Positions 12,319-12,909 of a stretch of DNA of 12,909 nt are shown here, one piece after another. A program made the translations under genes and the position numbers. Source of the DNA: Verrucomicrobia bacterium UBA1200. Its GTDB lineage: Bacteria > Verrucomicrobiota > Kiritimatiellia > RFP12 > UBA1067. The notes beneath the pieces are model-generated. The model searched no databases and was not told the DNA's origin. It saw only the letters and a list, made by a program, of their open reading frames with translations. The DNA lies in the NCBI GenBank assembly GCA_002309765.1, contig DBXY01000036.1, positions 1 to 12,909 of the forward strand, given 5' to 3'. Positions within the stretch are counted from its first letter, which is position 1; each line of letters starts with the position of its first letter.

Positions 12319-12909
12319 ATGACCGCTACCGAAAACCAAATAGTCGTGTATCAGCCGAATGAGACCGTCCGGCTGGATGTGCGTCTTGAAAATGAGACGG
12401 TGTGGTTGTCGCAAGATCAGATGGTCAAGCTTTTCGGTAGAGATCAGTCTGTAATTGCGCGACATATCGGAAATATATTCAAAGAGGGGGAATTGGATCG
12501 AAATGTGGTGTATGCAAAATTTGCATATACCACTCGACATGGAGCGATACCAGGAAAGACGCAGATCGCTGAAGTAGGTCTCTACAATCTTGATGTCGTT
12601 ATTTCCGTGGGCTATCGCGTGAAATCGGTTCAAGGAACTCGGTTTAGACAGTGGGCAACGCAAGTTCTAAAGGAGTTCATGCTGCGTGGTTATGCATTTA
12701 ACCAACGGCTTAACGCGATAGAGGATAAGATATATCGCCGTATGGCAAAGACAGAGCAGGATGTCGTTGAGCTAAAGGAGAAGGTCGACTTCTTTGTGCA
12801 GACGCAGACGCCGCCGTTGCAGGGGGTGTTCTACGACGGACAATTGTGGGACGCGCGGGCGCTGGTGCTGAAGCTGGTTTCGGGCGCGAAGCGTTCGCTG
12901 ATCCTCATC
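12319..12909 (+). CDS. RhuM-family protein with C-terminal extension (partial, cut by right edge)
   Basis: Open for 197 codons from ATG 12319 to the edge. GGAGG at 12310-12314 and alignment of VVYQPNETVRLDVRLENETVW with the usual RhuM N-terminus favour this start; an in-frame ATG at 12283 would add 12 residues. RhuM signatures: TVWLSQDQMVKLFGRDQSVI (about 27-46, helix-turn-helix-like, followed by ARHIGNIFKEGELD), YNLDVVISVGYRVKS (about 88), and FRQWATQVLKEFMLRGY (about 108-124). A charged helix or coiled coil follows, then FFVQTQTPPLQGVFYDGQ...GAKRSLILI (about 158-197), the start of a C-terminal domain seen in some RhuM-type proteins; it may be phospholipase-D-like, but the edge prevents a decision. 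RhuM was named from a Salmonella pathogenicity island gene; its biochemical role is unclear, and relatives often sit in accessory or restriction-modification loci. The N-terminal half is AT-rich and the C-terminal part GC-rich. Confidence 0.85.
   Translation, partial: MTATENQIVVYQPNETVRLDVRLENETVWLSQDQMVKLFGRDQSVIARHIGNIFKEGELDRNVVYAKFAYTTRHGAIPGKTQIAEVGLYNLDVVISVGYRVKSVQGTRFRQWATQVLKEFMLRGYAFNQRLNAIEDKIYRRMAKTEQDVVELKEKVDFFVQTQTPPLQGVFYDGQLWDARALVLKLVSGAKRSLILI

Overview
This is a GC-rich bacterial window built mostly of large secreted proteins. The combination of autotransporter-associated beta-strand (PATR-like) repeats, LamG/concanavalin-A-like domains, discoidin (F5/8 type C)-like domains and a secreted clan GH-A glycoside hydrolase suggests a polysaccharide-degrading member of the PVC group, most likely Kiritimatiellota or Lentisphaerota. 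This placement rests on protein style alone; there is no rRNA or other marker gene to confirm it.

Layout. (1) Positions 1-3804, minus strand: a giant surface/secreted protein gene that runs off the left edge. Its start, ribosome binding site and signal peptide are intact, but the first LamG domain is broken by an in-frame TAG and by a frame change with loss of half the domain. The remaining 1117 codons are cleanly open. (2) Positions 3805-3993: a divergent intergenic region with a candidate promoter for each direction. (3) Positions 3994-9402, plus strand: an intact 1802-residue secreted protein with PATR-like repeats, a PA14-like segment and three discoidin-like domains. The last two discoidin domains are a tandem duplication of exactly 453 nt. 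(4) Positions 9403-9935: a hairpin, a near-consensus sigma70-type promoter and a tRNA cluster, Leu(CAG)-Glu(CTC)-Thr(CGT). All three anticodons begin with C. (5) Positions 9936-11921, plus strand: a 661-residue secreted glycoside hydrolase-like protein with clan GH-A catalytic signatures. (6) Positions 11922-12318: a gene-free stretch with a heptamer tandem repeat, a 14-bp perfect palindrome and a possible promoter. (7) Positions 12319-12909, plus strand: the start of a RhuM-family protein cut by the right edge. It is AT-richer than its neighbours in its N-terminal half and GC-rich in its C-terminal part.

How they fit together. The two giant proteins and the hydrolase all carry export signals and carbohydrate-binding or cleaving folds, so a role at the cell surface in glycan binding and degradation is a reasonable inference. 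Nothing shows they form one operon; the tRNA cluster with its own promoter separates them. The rhuM-like gene looks like the edge of an accessory (mobile or defence-associated) segment. I found no integrase, transposase, CRISPR array or rRNA, and no convincing wholly new system. The best leads are the recently broken giant gene, the exact domain duplication, the all-C34 tRNA cluster and the compositionally mosaic rhuM-like gene.
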